From assembly GCA_034359265.1 (NCBI GenBank), contig CP136898.1:34867501-34931500 (forward strand): 64,000 nt of DNA. The letters are read 5' to 3'. Positions 44,962 to 55,299 of the stretch are shown piece after piece. The notes beneath the pieces were generated by a model. The model was not told where the DNA came from. It saw nothing but the letters and a program-made list of their open reading frames with translations, and ran no database searches. The position numbers and the translations under genes were made by a program. The DNA is from Canna indica (lineage: Eukaryota > Streptophyta > Magnoliopsida > Zingiberales > Cannaceae). Positions within the stretch are counted from its first letter, which is position 1, and the number at the start of each line of letters is the position of its first letter.

Positions 44962-46185
44962 TGTTGGCCCAAGGGTTGCCCCTAGGCTTCGATCTTTATT
45001 TTAATAATAACAAACATGAAACTAATGCATTTGTGAAGTTTTGAAATATCAAACTTCATTAGGAGAAATATCAAAAATGTCAAAAATGGCTCCGATGATG
45101 ATCGTATAGAAAATCAAGGGTTAGATATAGAAATCATGTAATATGTCCCTAGGAATATATCCCAAACTTGATTGTAACATTATCCAAGACAAATCTCGGA
45201 AAAGGAACCCAAAAACAAAGTTTGCGAGAAGAAATCAACACAAAAGGCTGATTCCTAGGTTCAGTCGCAGAGTGGGTAAACTGAACCAAGCCTGAAATCG
45301 ACAGAAGGCTGGTCGGTCGCAGAGTCGGTCACAGAGTCGATCGATTGAATTGAGCTCGTTCGCAGAGGCGGTCGGCCGAATTGAGCCCAGAAGTGGTAGA
45401 GGGCTTCGATCGCTTTGGCGATCAACCGACCTTTGACCGACCAAGCAACCGGGCGACCTCAATGGGCAGAAAAATGCCCGTTGAGTGCCACAACCGAGTA
45501 AGGGGTTATAGATACCCCTCACCAACCTTTTCAAATACTCTTAATTGTTCATTGATCATCTTTAAGAGTGTTATAAGCCTTCTAAGCTTGATTTCGATGC
45601 GCTTGCTTCATCGATCGTCCATCCAACCGAAGCGTTCTTCTCGCCTCGACTTTGGCTTCGATTCGATCTCAATAAATTGAAGAGTTGGAGGCATTAAAGG
45701 CTTTGCTAGGAGCTCATTTGTGTGGTTTACTCTTTAGCTCCTTTTGTTGTTGTTTTCCTTGTTATTAAACTAGTTTCTCATTGTTAGCTTGCTAGGTGTG
45801 CTAGGTTAAACACCTTAGGGTTTTCTTTGTAGATTTGTGTTTTGCCCAGGTGAATAGGGTTGAGGCATTCTCAAAGGGTTGAGAAGTGAGTCCTCATTTG
45901 TATTCAAAGGAAAACACATTATCTATAAAGGAGTTGGTTAGAAATCCTTGGTGTGGAGCCAAGGTAGTGGAGTAGGCGGTTGGCTGAACCACTATAATTA
46001 TTTGTATTTGTATTGCCTTGTTTGATTGCTTCCACTTGCTATTCATACTTCTCAAAGCATCTCATTTAGTAGCACTTAGTTTCTGTTGCATTTGGAATTA
46101 AATTAAAAGAAATTAAATTGAACTTAAAATTAATTTAATACTATTCAACCTCCCCCCCTCTTCTAGTGTGGGTATTTGAACAACA
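44962..46185 (+). mobile_element. Copia family C 5' LTR (element C2)
   Basis: It runs from TGTTGGCCCAAGGGTTGCCC to GTATTTGAACAACA, 1,224 bp. It shares the C1 and 53,403 LTR blocks: TTCGATCTTTATTTTAATAA, GGGGTTATAGATACCCCTCA and GTGGAGCCAAGGTAGTGGAG. The five bases to its left are TGTTA; the matching right-hand duplication cannot be seen because the 3' LTR is truncated. Confidence 0.9.
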
Positions 46186-46200
46186 TTGGGTATTAGAGCA
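46186..46200 (+). other. Primer-binding site, element C2
   Basis: TTGGGTATTAGAGCA follows the LTR. It is a mutated initiator tRNA-Met type site (compare TTTGGTATCAGAGCG in C1). Confidence 0.75.
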
Positions 46201-46243
46201 AGATCGTAGGATTAGATTTAGCCATCTACACTACAATTTAGAA

Positions 46244-49200
46244 TGTCAAGCGATATCCAACTAGCTCAAGGGTCCTCTACTCATACTCCACCACTATTTG
46301 ATGGAAAACAACTATGCCTATTGGAAGATACACATGAATAGCTTCATTCAATCACTAGGCATGGATGTATGAAGGATGATCCAAGTAGAGTATATGCAAC
46401 CAACGAAGAATATGGATGAGTGGAACCCGGAAGAAATTAGACTCTTTAATGCAAATGCCAAGGCCTATCAATTAATGAGTTTAATCGGATTTCTACTTGT
46501 AAGTCGGCCTATGAACTTTGGAATGTCCTAGAGACTACACATGAAGGCACTTCTCAAGTCAAAGAATCTAAGATAAACCTCCTCATGCATGATTATGAAA
46601 TGTTTAAAATGTTATCGCATGAATCAATTGATGTCATGTATGCAAGATTTCAAAATATTACAAATGGTTTAGCTTGTTGGGATGGGAAGAAGAAGCATAG
46701 TGGAAAAAACAATTTAAAACAAACTTCAAACCATCCTGAAAATAGCGATCAACTTTAGCAATCTTTAAGGAATTCAATCTACGAGAAGAAGGAGAAGATA
46801 TACCTTATACTATGGATAGTATGGCTGCTCCTATCCCCATTTAAGACATCCACGTGCACGTCTTCCAAGGAAGGGCCACACCAAGCGCCTCGCAACCAAG
46901 GGGCGGCGAACCCCAAGACTCGTTATGGCTCAACAGAGAGGCAATCTCAACCCCGAAACGCACCAAGGTGAAGCCAGCCCTTCCACTAAGAACCAAGCAC
47001 CAAAAGGAAGAAAGAGGGGATGAGAAAACCATGGAACGAGAAGGAAGATGAAGGAATACCTCGTTGTCCTTCTTGGACTCCTCCAAGAAGATGAAGGAGA
47101 TGACACACCCAAGAGGAAGAGACCTTCAATTCGGCTTCACAAACCCGGGAAGGAGGAACTTGATGGACGACCACCCATGGAGATCAAGAGGAGCTCTTTG
47201 GAGTCTTTCTCTTCAAGAAGCCTCTCAAGAATCCAATCCTAAACCTTCTCCACGATGAGTAACAAATTTGCTTAACCCCCTTGGAGGAGGTTAGGTCATC
47301 TATTTATAAGGGGAGTAGGAGGCTACCAAGGTAGACCCGATCCCCCTTTTAAATCCTCTCCCCGGAATTCAAAATTCCGGGGTTTGCCTCCAAAACAATA
47401 ATTTTTATTTAATGGAATTATAATTAATTCGACATTAATTAAATCCAACTAAATATAAACTTTAATTTATCTCTACAAATTAGATTCTTATTGATTAGGA
47501 TTTAACATGTGCCCACAAATTAGGATTACCGAGGAACTTCTTCCTCGCGTATTTGTTCCTATAGAAAACACCTTTCCTATCATGACCGTAAATGAGATCT
47601 ATGATCGAGTTGCAGTATGTCCATAGTAGTAGACATATAGTGCCGCATTCGGACTTTATCTCATAAGGTCCATTATGAGATTAACCTGTTGTGTGTGATC
47701 CATTGGGCCCCACACTAAGCTAGCAGTGAGTTGTGCATAACAGAGAGTCGGATCCGATAGAACGACTTCTATTCAAATATTATGAGCCACCATTAAACCC
47801 CTCTAGTGAGGTCGTGAGAGACTCCACTCACAAGTCAAGATTGACGTCTAGCAACGTATCATGACTACTTGGATAGTGTGAGGTTCAATCTATAGGGATC
47901 GAACGTCCTTCGGTGATTAGTTACCATGCAACTAAGTCCCTTGGTTACAACGTCCTGAAGTTGGCTAGGGTATAGAAGAAGTGTCAAACCCTAATACTGA
48001 TTCATATGTATTCCACCCGCCAAGATGTCGTCTCAATAATAAAATGTCAGAAACATCTTCCTGACTTTCATATCTACTTTGGTCAGAGATTTCTGAGTCG
48101 ACACTTATAGGGACACATAGGACATTATCTCCACTCACTAAGAGTAACAGATTCCATTTTGGTTACTCACTTACCTCCATGAATGGTTCCCCATGCCCAG
48201 TAATACCCGACACATGACGCCGAGGGTCACGCAGGGATAGAACCAAAGCAATGGGTCGTCACTCACAAGGTAACCATGACAACCTTAGGTCTAATGACTG
48301 CTTGTACCTACTATCACCCGAGGAACATCCTATTGACACTCATGTAAGGATTTCATTCTGTGTTCCTCGTGTAGGTTCGTTTAGTGAACTCATTCTCTAA
48401 TGAGCACCTGCACTTATACATTAATGATGGCTCATTGGTAATTGTGAGATTAGCTACCACTTATCGTATAAGGCATGTTCCAAGTGGCACCAGTCTATCT
48501 GAAATCATCAATCCCCTAATGGGTGATCCTACGACTGGGAACATTTAGAACAGGGACATCTGAATTCCAAGTCTCACTGGCATGATCTCATCATGGCCTT
48601 GGAATCAATTGCCCAGGTTCATGAGGTTCATCACAATCTAATATATATAAAATATAGATGCAGCATATGATGAAAAGTCGCCTCATATTATTCATTAACC
48701 AAATATAGTTCCCTACACATCAACATGTGATTGACTCGAGAACACTATTTCTTTCATAGCTAACCTTGGTAGAGACATAATGGAAGAGGAGTAGGTAAGG
48801 AAGCTCCTCCGTTCCCTTCCAAATGCTTTGGAGACAAAAGTGATTGCAATTATAGAAGCCAAGGATTTAGGCACGTTGAAGCTAATCGAGCTCATTGGGT
48901 CTCTCATGACCCATGAGACCCACATGAAGCAATACAAGGAGGAAGATGCCCCCAAAAGCAAGATCATTGCTTTAAAAGCATCACACCGGGTTGAAGAACC
49001 TTCATCATCCGAGGAAGAAATGGATGATTTTGAAGAAATGGCGATGATGGCAAGAAGGTTCATGAACTTAATGAGGGGCGGCATGAGAAGAGGCAAGGGA
49101 GGCTCTACTTGCTACAATTGCAACAAGACCGAGCACCTAAAGAAGGATTGCCCAATTTTCAAGATGGCCTCTACCTCCAACCCCCACAAGAAAGACAAGT

Positions 49201-49870
49201 ACAAGAAGAAGAAGACAATGATGGCTTCTTGGGATGAGAGTGAATCTTCGTCAAGTGAAGAGGAGTCCAAAAGTGATAAGGCAAATATTTGCCTCATGGC
49301 AAATGACAACGAGGTAAAATTTATTTTTGGTGAGCTTTGATTTACACAAGAAGAACTAGAAAATGAATTTGATCAAATGCATAATGAATTCAATGTCATT
49401 AGTAAGAAATTTAAAGAGCTTAAAAAAGACAACAAATCTTTAGAAATTGAAAATGACAACTTGTTACTTTCATGCAATGCCAAGGAAGAAAAGCATGCCT
49501 TTGAGATTGTTAAAGAAAGTTTAGAAAATGACAATAAAAAGTTATAAAATGAGAACAATTTCTTAAGTGATCAAGTAGAACATTTGAATGATAGCATGCT
49601 TAACTTAAAAAGAATTATGCATGCTAAATGAGAAAATGAATACTTTGCAAAATGTCATGCCTAAGGTTGCAAGTGTTAGAAAATTCACAAATGGTCATGT
49701 TCATGCACACTTCCATGCTCACACACATAGCACTAGAAAATTAATGGAAGTTATTTTTGATGTGATATTTTTGGTCATATGGCTAGAGATTGTGCACTTA
49801 AGAGGAACCCCAATGCTAGATTAATCACTTGGGTTCCTAAGATGACTAACAATCAAGGACCCAAGTAGAT
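46244..49870 (+). pseudogene. Copia gag, element C2 (split by a solo LTR)
   Basis: Gag begins at ATGTCAAGCGATATCCAACT (46,244). It continues as YELWNVLETTHEGTSQVKES and MFKMLSHESIDVMYARFQNI, is interrupted at 46,675-48,756, then resumes with NLGRDIMEEE. The frame 48,828-49,340 carries KDLGTLKLIELIGSLMTHET, ARRFMNLMRGGMRRGKGG, the zinc knuckle CYNCNKTEHLKKDC and a Ser/Glu-rich region. A coiled-coil-like tail (FTQEELENEFDQMHNEFNVI) and a second knuckle-like CDIFGHMARDC follow. Gag forms the particle and binds RNA. Frameshifts before the LTR insertion and stops afterwards make it inactive. Confidence 0.85.
46675..48756 (+). mobile_element. Solo LTR, family F, complete, 2,082 bp
   Basis: It starts TGTTGGGATGGG, ends ACTATTTCTTTCA and is flanked by TAGCT at 46,670-46,674 and 48,757-48,761. 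It sits in gag, and the C1 gag (17,730-17,750) shows the uninterrupted site AATGGCTTAGCTAACTTTGG. It holds no internal coding sequence. An inverted partial copy lies at 39,955-41,063. Small open frames at 46,840-47,260 have no recognisable domain. Confidence 0.95.
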
Positions 49871-49884
49871 TTGGGTACCTAAAG

Positions 49885-50364
49885 TTGTTTCTTCTTCTTT
49901 TGTACATGGAGAACCATCCTCAAGCAAGTAAAAGCACATGGATATTGGATAGCGGTTGCTCAAAGCCCATGATGAGTGATATCAATTTATTTGTAACTCT
50001 ATCAAGTAAGGATGGTGGACATGTGCCTTTTGGAGATAATACCAAAGGTAAGATTGTTGGCATTGGACATATATGTATACTTCCCTACCCATGCATTATA
50101 AATGTTTTATTAGTTGATGGGTTGAAGCATAACTTGATTAGCATATCTCAATCATGTGATAATGGATATGTAGTTATTTTTGAAGCATCTAAATGTATCA
50201 TTAGAAGTACACCCTCTAATGATATTATATTTATTGGAAATAGGCAAGAAAATGTATACATACTAGTCCTAAATATTTTGCCTAATCCTCATGTTAGATG
50301 CTTAGTTGCCATGGAAAATGATTCTTGGTTGTGGCATAGAAGGCTAGTTAAAGGACTTAGTTAA
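49885..50364 (+). pseudogene. Copia protease and pre-integrase region, element C2
   Basis: The frame has the aspartic protease motif WILDSGCSKPM (about 49,938-49,970), then DGGHVPFGDNTKGKIVGIGH, PCIINVLLVDGLKHNLISIS and the pre-integrase start SWLWHRR. The protease cleaves the polyprotein. A frameshift or duplication at about 50,340-50,365 (RRLVKGLS*) separates it from the integrase frame. Confidence 0.85.
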
Positions 50365-50485
50365 AGGAATACCCAAGATAAAATTTGAAAAAGATAAACT
50401 TTGTGGTGCATGTCAACATGGAAAACAAGTTAAGTCCTCATTTCATACCATTAATCAAGTAACCACATCTAGAATACTTGAACTT

Positions 50486-53038
50486 GTGCACATGGATCTT
50501 TTTGGTATTTGTGATGTTTCTAGTCTAGGTGGTAAGTTGTATTGCTATGTTTTGGTTGATGATTTTTCGAGATCTGCATGGGTTTTCTTATTAGCTAAGA
50601 AAAATAAAACTTTTGATTTCTTTAAGAAATTTGCTAGTAGAGTTATATATGAAAAAGGAATTTCAATTTTAAAAATTAGAAGTGATAATGGAGGTGAATT
50701 TAAAAATAAAAAGTTTTCCAAATTTTGTGGTGAAATGGGTATTGAGCATACCTTTTCTTCCCCTAGAACCCCTCAACAAAGTGGGGTGGTTGAGAGGAAG
50801 AATAGAACGCTCCAAGAAATGGCTAGGACTATGTTTTGTGAAAATAATTTACCTAAGTATTTTTGGGCCGAAGCTATAAATACTTCTTGTTATGTGCTTA
50901 ATTGTGTTTTATTAAGACCTAGAATTAAGAAAACAATGTTTGAGCTTTGGAATGATAGAATCCCAAGTGTGGGATATTTTAAAGTTTTTGGATGCAAATG
51001 CTTTATCTTAAACACTAAGGAGCATCTAGGAAAATTTGATTCTAAATCCGATAAAGGTGTTTTCCTAGGTTACTCTAATAGTTCTAAAGCTTATAGAGTA
51101 TATAATCGTACAACTATGATAGTTGAAGAATCTATGCATGTTACTTTTGATGAAACTAATTATTCTTCTAGAAATGTTAAGATTGTGAATGTTGGTGAGG
51201 AACTTGAGGAATTGACATTTCATGACAAGGAGGTTGAAGATGAAAACAATGAGGAACCACATCATGAAGATCCTTCATCCTCATCTTTACCTCAAGTTGG
51301 AGAAGAAGAAGAGGAACCTCTACCATCTCTCCCTAAAGGATACCGGTTGATAAGAGATCATCCAATTGATCAAGTCATTGGAGAACCATCAACGGGAGTG
51401 GTAACTTGTTCTAAACTTAAAAATGTTTGTCAATATGTAGTTTTTATATCTCAAGTAGAACCTAAAAATATTGAGGAAGCCATAGAATATGAGTTTTGGA
51501 TGATTGTCATGCAAGAGGAACAAAATCAATTTGTAAGGAATGATGTTTGGGATTTAGTACCTAGACCTAGTGAATAATCCGTAATTGGGACTAAATGGGT
51601 TTATAGAAACAAACTAGATGAAGATGATTTAGTCATTAGAAACAAAGCTAGGTTAGTGGCCCAAGGGTATAATCAAGAGAAAGGAATAGATTATAATGAA
51701 ACCTATGCTCCCGTAGCTAGATTAGAAGCTATTCACATGGTTTTAGCTTATGCAAGATTCAAAGGTTTTAAACTTTTTCAAATGAATGTCAAAAGTGCAT
51801 TTTTGAATGGTTTTATTGATGAAGAAGTTTATGTTGAACAACCCCCCGATTTTGAAAGTTTTGAATCTCCAAATCATGTTTTTAAACTTTAAAGGGCTTT
51901 ATATGGTTTAAAACAAGCCCCTAGGGCTTGGTATAAAAGTCTTTACAACTTTTTGATTGAACAAGATTTTAGCGTTAGAAAAGTCGATGTATCTCTTTTC
52001 ATTAAAAATGATGGAAATGATATTGTACTTGTGCAAATTTATGTGGATGCCATTATATTTGGTGCTACTAATGAATTACTTTGTGAGTGGTTTGCAAAAT
52101 GCATGCAAGAGGAGTTTGAGATGAGCATGATGGGAGAACTCTCTTTCATGCTTGGACTCCAAAACAAGCAAACCAACAAATGAATCTTCATCAATCAAGC
52201 CAAGTACACAAAGGAGCTCATTAAGAGATTTGGGATGACCGAAGCCAAGATAACTTATGCACCAATGAGCACATCTATCAAGCTTGATAAAGATGAAGAC
52301 GGTGTAAAGGTAGATAAAAAGCGATATCGAGGTATGATTGGTAGTCTCCTTTACATAACCGCAAGTAGACCCGATATCATGTTTAGTGTATGTGCATGTG
52401 CTAGGTTTCAATCATGTCCTGAAATATCTCATTTAAGTGCGGTTAAATGCATATTGAGATATTTGAAAGGCACAGTTGAATTAGGATTATGGTATCCATG
52501 TGATGCATCTTTTGATTTAATTAGTTTTTCGGATGCCAATTTTGTCGGATGTAAAGTAGATAGAAAAAGCACTAGTGGGTGTTGTCAATTCCTAGGGATG
52601 AGTCTTGTTTCTTGGTTTTCCAATAAACAAAACTCGTTGGCACTTTCAACTACCGAAGCGGAGTACATCGCCGCGGCTAGTTGTTGTGCACAAGTCCTTT
52701 GGATGAAGCAAATCCTTTTAGATTATGGACTTAGCTATTCATGCATACCTATACATTGTGATAACACTAGTGCCATTAACTTAACCAAAAATCTAGTTTT
52801 ACACTCTAGAACTAAACATATTGATCTATGACACCATTTTCTTAGAGACAATATAGCTGAGGGAAATATATCCGTAGAATTTGTATCTACCGATAAATAA
52901 CTTGCGTACATATTTACAAAACCCTTGAATGAAGAGAGTTTTACAAACTTAAGGATGCAATTAGGAATTTGTAAGTTTTCAAAATTTGCATGCCTTTTGA
53001 AGAATTGGTTTTTATATTGTATCATCACACTTATGTAA
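50486..53038 (+). pseudogene. Copia integrase, reverse transcriptase and RNase H, element C2
   Basis: One reading frame spans the whole stretch, broken only by nonsense codons (51,575, 51,890, 52,181, 52,829 and one in STDK*LA). The integrase has MDLFGICDV, RSDNGGEF and VVERKNRT, so its three acidic sites are present. RT includes GTKWVYRNKLDE, ARLVAQGYNQEKGIDYNETY, FLNGFIDEEVYVEQPP and ALYGLKQAPRAWYKSLYNF. The catalytic motif is IYVDAIIFG (52,040-52,051), where Ala replaces the second catalytic Asp. RNase H has ADWAG-equivalent DANFVG, RKSTSGCCQFLG, LSTTEAEYIAAASC and HCDNTSAINLTKN. It resembles SIRE/Maximus-type copia. The lack of frameshifts indicates moderate age. Confidence 0.9.
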
Positions 53039-53402
53039 TGCCTTGTTGTGGGGCTTTGCGACTTATCGATGTTTGCCTTCTATAGGCTTACGTTGATAGG
53101 AAGGACTATAATGGTAGATGATACTTGGTTTTACGGTTTTCTCAGTTTTCTTGATGAAACTCATTGATAGTACCTTGATTGTTGCCCTTTTGATTGATGT
53201 CAAAAGGGGGAGAAAAGACTTGGTCACATTTGTTTTATGATGCATATAGATAAGGGCAGTTATAAGTTTGATATGCATGTTGATAGGGGAGCATATGTCA
53301 ATTTATGTTAGTATTCTATATGGCTTACCAAAGAACTCACAAATGTATACTTAAAATTGATAAATTTCATGTTTTGTTTGTCATTATCAAAAAGGGAGAG
53401 AT
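53039..53402 (+). other. 3' untranslated region and polypurine tracts, element C2
   Basis: CAAAAGGGGGAGAAAAG lies at 53,201-53,217. A second tract, AAAAAGGGAGAGAT (53,389-53,402), directly abuts the 3' LTR and is the likely plus-strand primer. No accessory ORF is present in this element. Confidence 0.7.
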
Positions 53403-54104
53403 TATTGGCCCAAGGGTTGCCCCTAGGCTTCGATCTCTATTTTGATGATAACAAACATAAAACTAATGTATTTATGAAGTTTTTAGATCAGGTTGACTTT
53501 GCGATACACGTGCATACTTCGTTCGGAGAAATATTAAAAACGTCAAAAATGGCTCCGAGGATGATCGTATAGAAAATCTAGGGTTAGATATAGAAATCAT
53601 GTAATATGTCCCTAGTAATATATCCCAAACTTGATTGTAACATTATCCAAGTCAAATCTCGGAAATGAAACCCGGAAACAAAGTTCGCGAGAAGAAATCA
53701 ACACAAAAGGCTGATTCCCAAGTTCGATCGCAGAGTTGATCGATTGAACAAAGCTTGGAATCCATAGAAGGTTGGTCAATCGTAGAGTCGGTCGACCGAA
53801 TTGAGCTCGATCGCAGAGGGCTCCGGTTGTTTTGGCAGTCGATCAGTCGGTAGACCGACCTTTCACCGGCCAAGCGATCGGGCGGCCTCAACGGGCAGAA
53901 AAACACCCGTTGAGTTCCATAATCGAGTGAGGGGTTATAGATACCCCTCACCAACCTTTTTAAATACTCTTAATTGTTCATTGATCATCTCTAAGAGTGT
54001 TCTAAGCCTTCGAAGCTTGATTTTGACGTGCTTGCTTCACCAATCATCCATCCAACCGAAGCGTTCTTCTCGCCTCAACTCCCGCTTCTATTCGATCTCA
54101 ACGA
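53403..54104 (+). mobile_element. Copia family C 3' LTR, truncated (element C2)
   Basis: It starts TATTGGCCCAAGGGTTGCCC (TG mutated to TA) and follows the 5' LTR through GGGGTTATAGATACCCCTCA to TTCGATCTCAACGA. There it stops against a different copia sequence. The last ~520 bp of the LTR are missing. Confidence 0.85.
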
Positions 54105-54522
54105 CAAACCTTCGGAAGGTAAGTTTATTTCCTATTTTTCTAAATCCGATAGTCCATATAGCTCTACTATTGCTTGGGTTCATGATACAGGTGAAAGTTC
54201 TCACATTTGTACCTCTGTGCAAGAATTGGAAAGAAGTAGGGTCCTTGGAAGGAATGAAGTCATTTTGAAGATTGGCAATGGAGCAATTGTTGCGACTAAA
54301 GTCGTGGGATCGACTTCATTGATTTTAGAAAATCATGTTTTGCTTTTAGATCATGTTTTAGTTTTACCAAATGCCTATAGAAACATTATCTCTATTTCTA
54401 GTTTGACTAGGAATAATTATAAGTTTGACTTCAAAGATGATGTTTGCATTTTTTGTCTGATTCTTGAACCTGCAGTTGAAGTTTATCGATCAATTTATGA
54501 AAAATCTAGTTTATTCAGTTAA
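54105..54522 (+). pseudogene. Copia protease fragment, probably rest of element A2
   Basis: The frame reads KPSEGKFISYFSKSDSP, then the protease motif IAWVHDTGESSHICTSVQEL (DTG intact). RVLGRNEVILKIGNGAIVAT, LPNAYRNIISISSLTRNNYK and FDFKDDVCIFC follow. It belongs to a different copia group from C2. Its type fits the gag of A2, so C2 may have inserted into A2, with the zinc-knuckle part lost together with the end of the C2 LTR. Confidence 0.65.
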
Positions 54523-55299
54523 AGTTTTAAAAAATTTCATCAAGAATGCGATTTAGTATAGATTTAATAGTTTGGATTTTGTAGACTTGAAGTACTTTTC
54601 AATTCTCATAGTCAAGTTTCGATATTTTGGCTTATCTTCTATATTTCTATACTTGAACTATATTATGATATTTGATCTTCGTATTTGGTATCACTCATGT
54701 GATTATTTGTGAAAAATCTTTTCTAAGAATGATTTTGATAAATTGATCGATACTTAAGAAATTTCGAAAATGAATGAGATTCTGATATTTTTGAGCTTTA
54801 TCGTGCTCATCTCTACTTGAGCCCTATGATGGGGTTTCACAACTCGATGAATGAGATCATGGTCTTGTTTTCATTTCAAAGAGGAGTGTTTTAAGTTTTG
54901 ATGATAAATCATGTTTAATATTTCATTCTTGTACTTTAGGCAATATTGATATCTTGATTGATACATGAATCCTTGAACTTTTGGACTTTGTGTGTATTCT
55001 TTTTTTTAATGTCATGTATCTAATCTAACATTTGGTTTACTTCCATTGGGTTGAGATTTTAACATATTTTGAAAAATCCTTTGGTGTCTCAACTTTGACT
55101 TTCGATTGACTTTTCTTGCCCGATTTGTTTGATGCCAAAAGGGGGAGAAAAATATAGGTTAAGATGGGAGAAAACTTAAGAAAACCTTGCATATAGATAG
55201 GGAGAGTAAATTTATCTAGATATGCAAGATGATAGGGTGAGAAATCACATGTTTGATTTTTTAATATCAAAGGTAGCTTTTTCATTCCATTAAAGAAGA
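54523..55299 (+). other. Copia 3' untranslated remnant with polypurine tract
   Basis: There is no coding frame. A T-rich stretch leads to CCAAAAGGGGGAGAAAAA at 55,136-55,153, a typical copia polypurine tract. An LTR-like sequence does not clearly follow. Integrase, RT and RNase H of this copia are absent, so a large internal deletion is inferred. The right boundary with the LINE is uncertain. Confidence 0.5.

Noticed and set aside
46841..47258. Charged open frames on both strands
   Set aside because: They lie inside a solo LTR with clear borders, overlap each other and lack any recognised domain.
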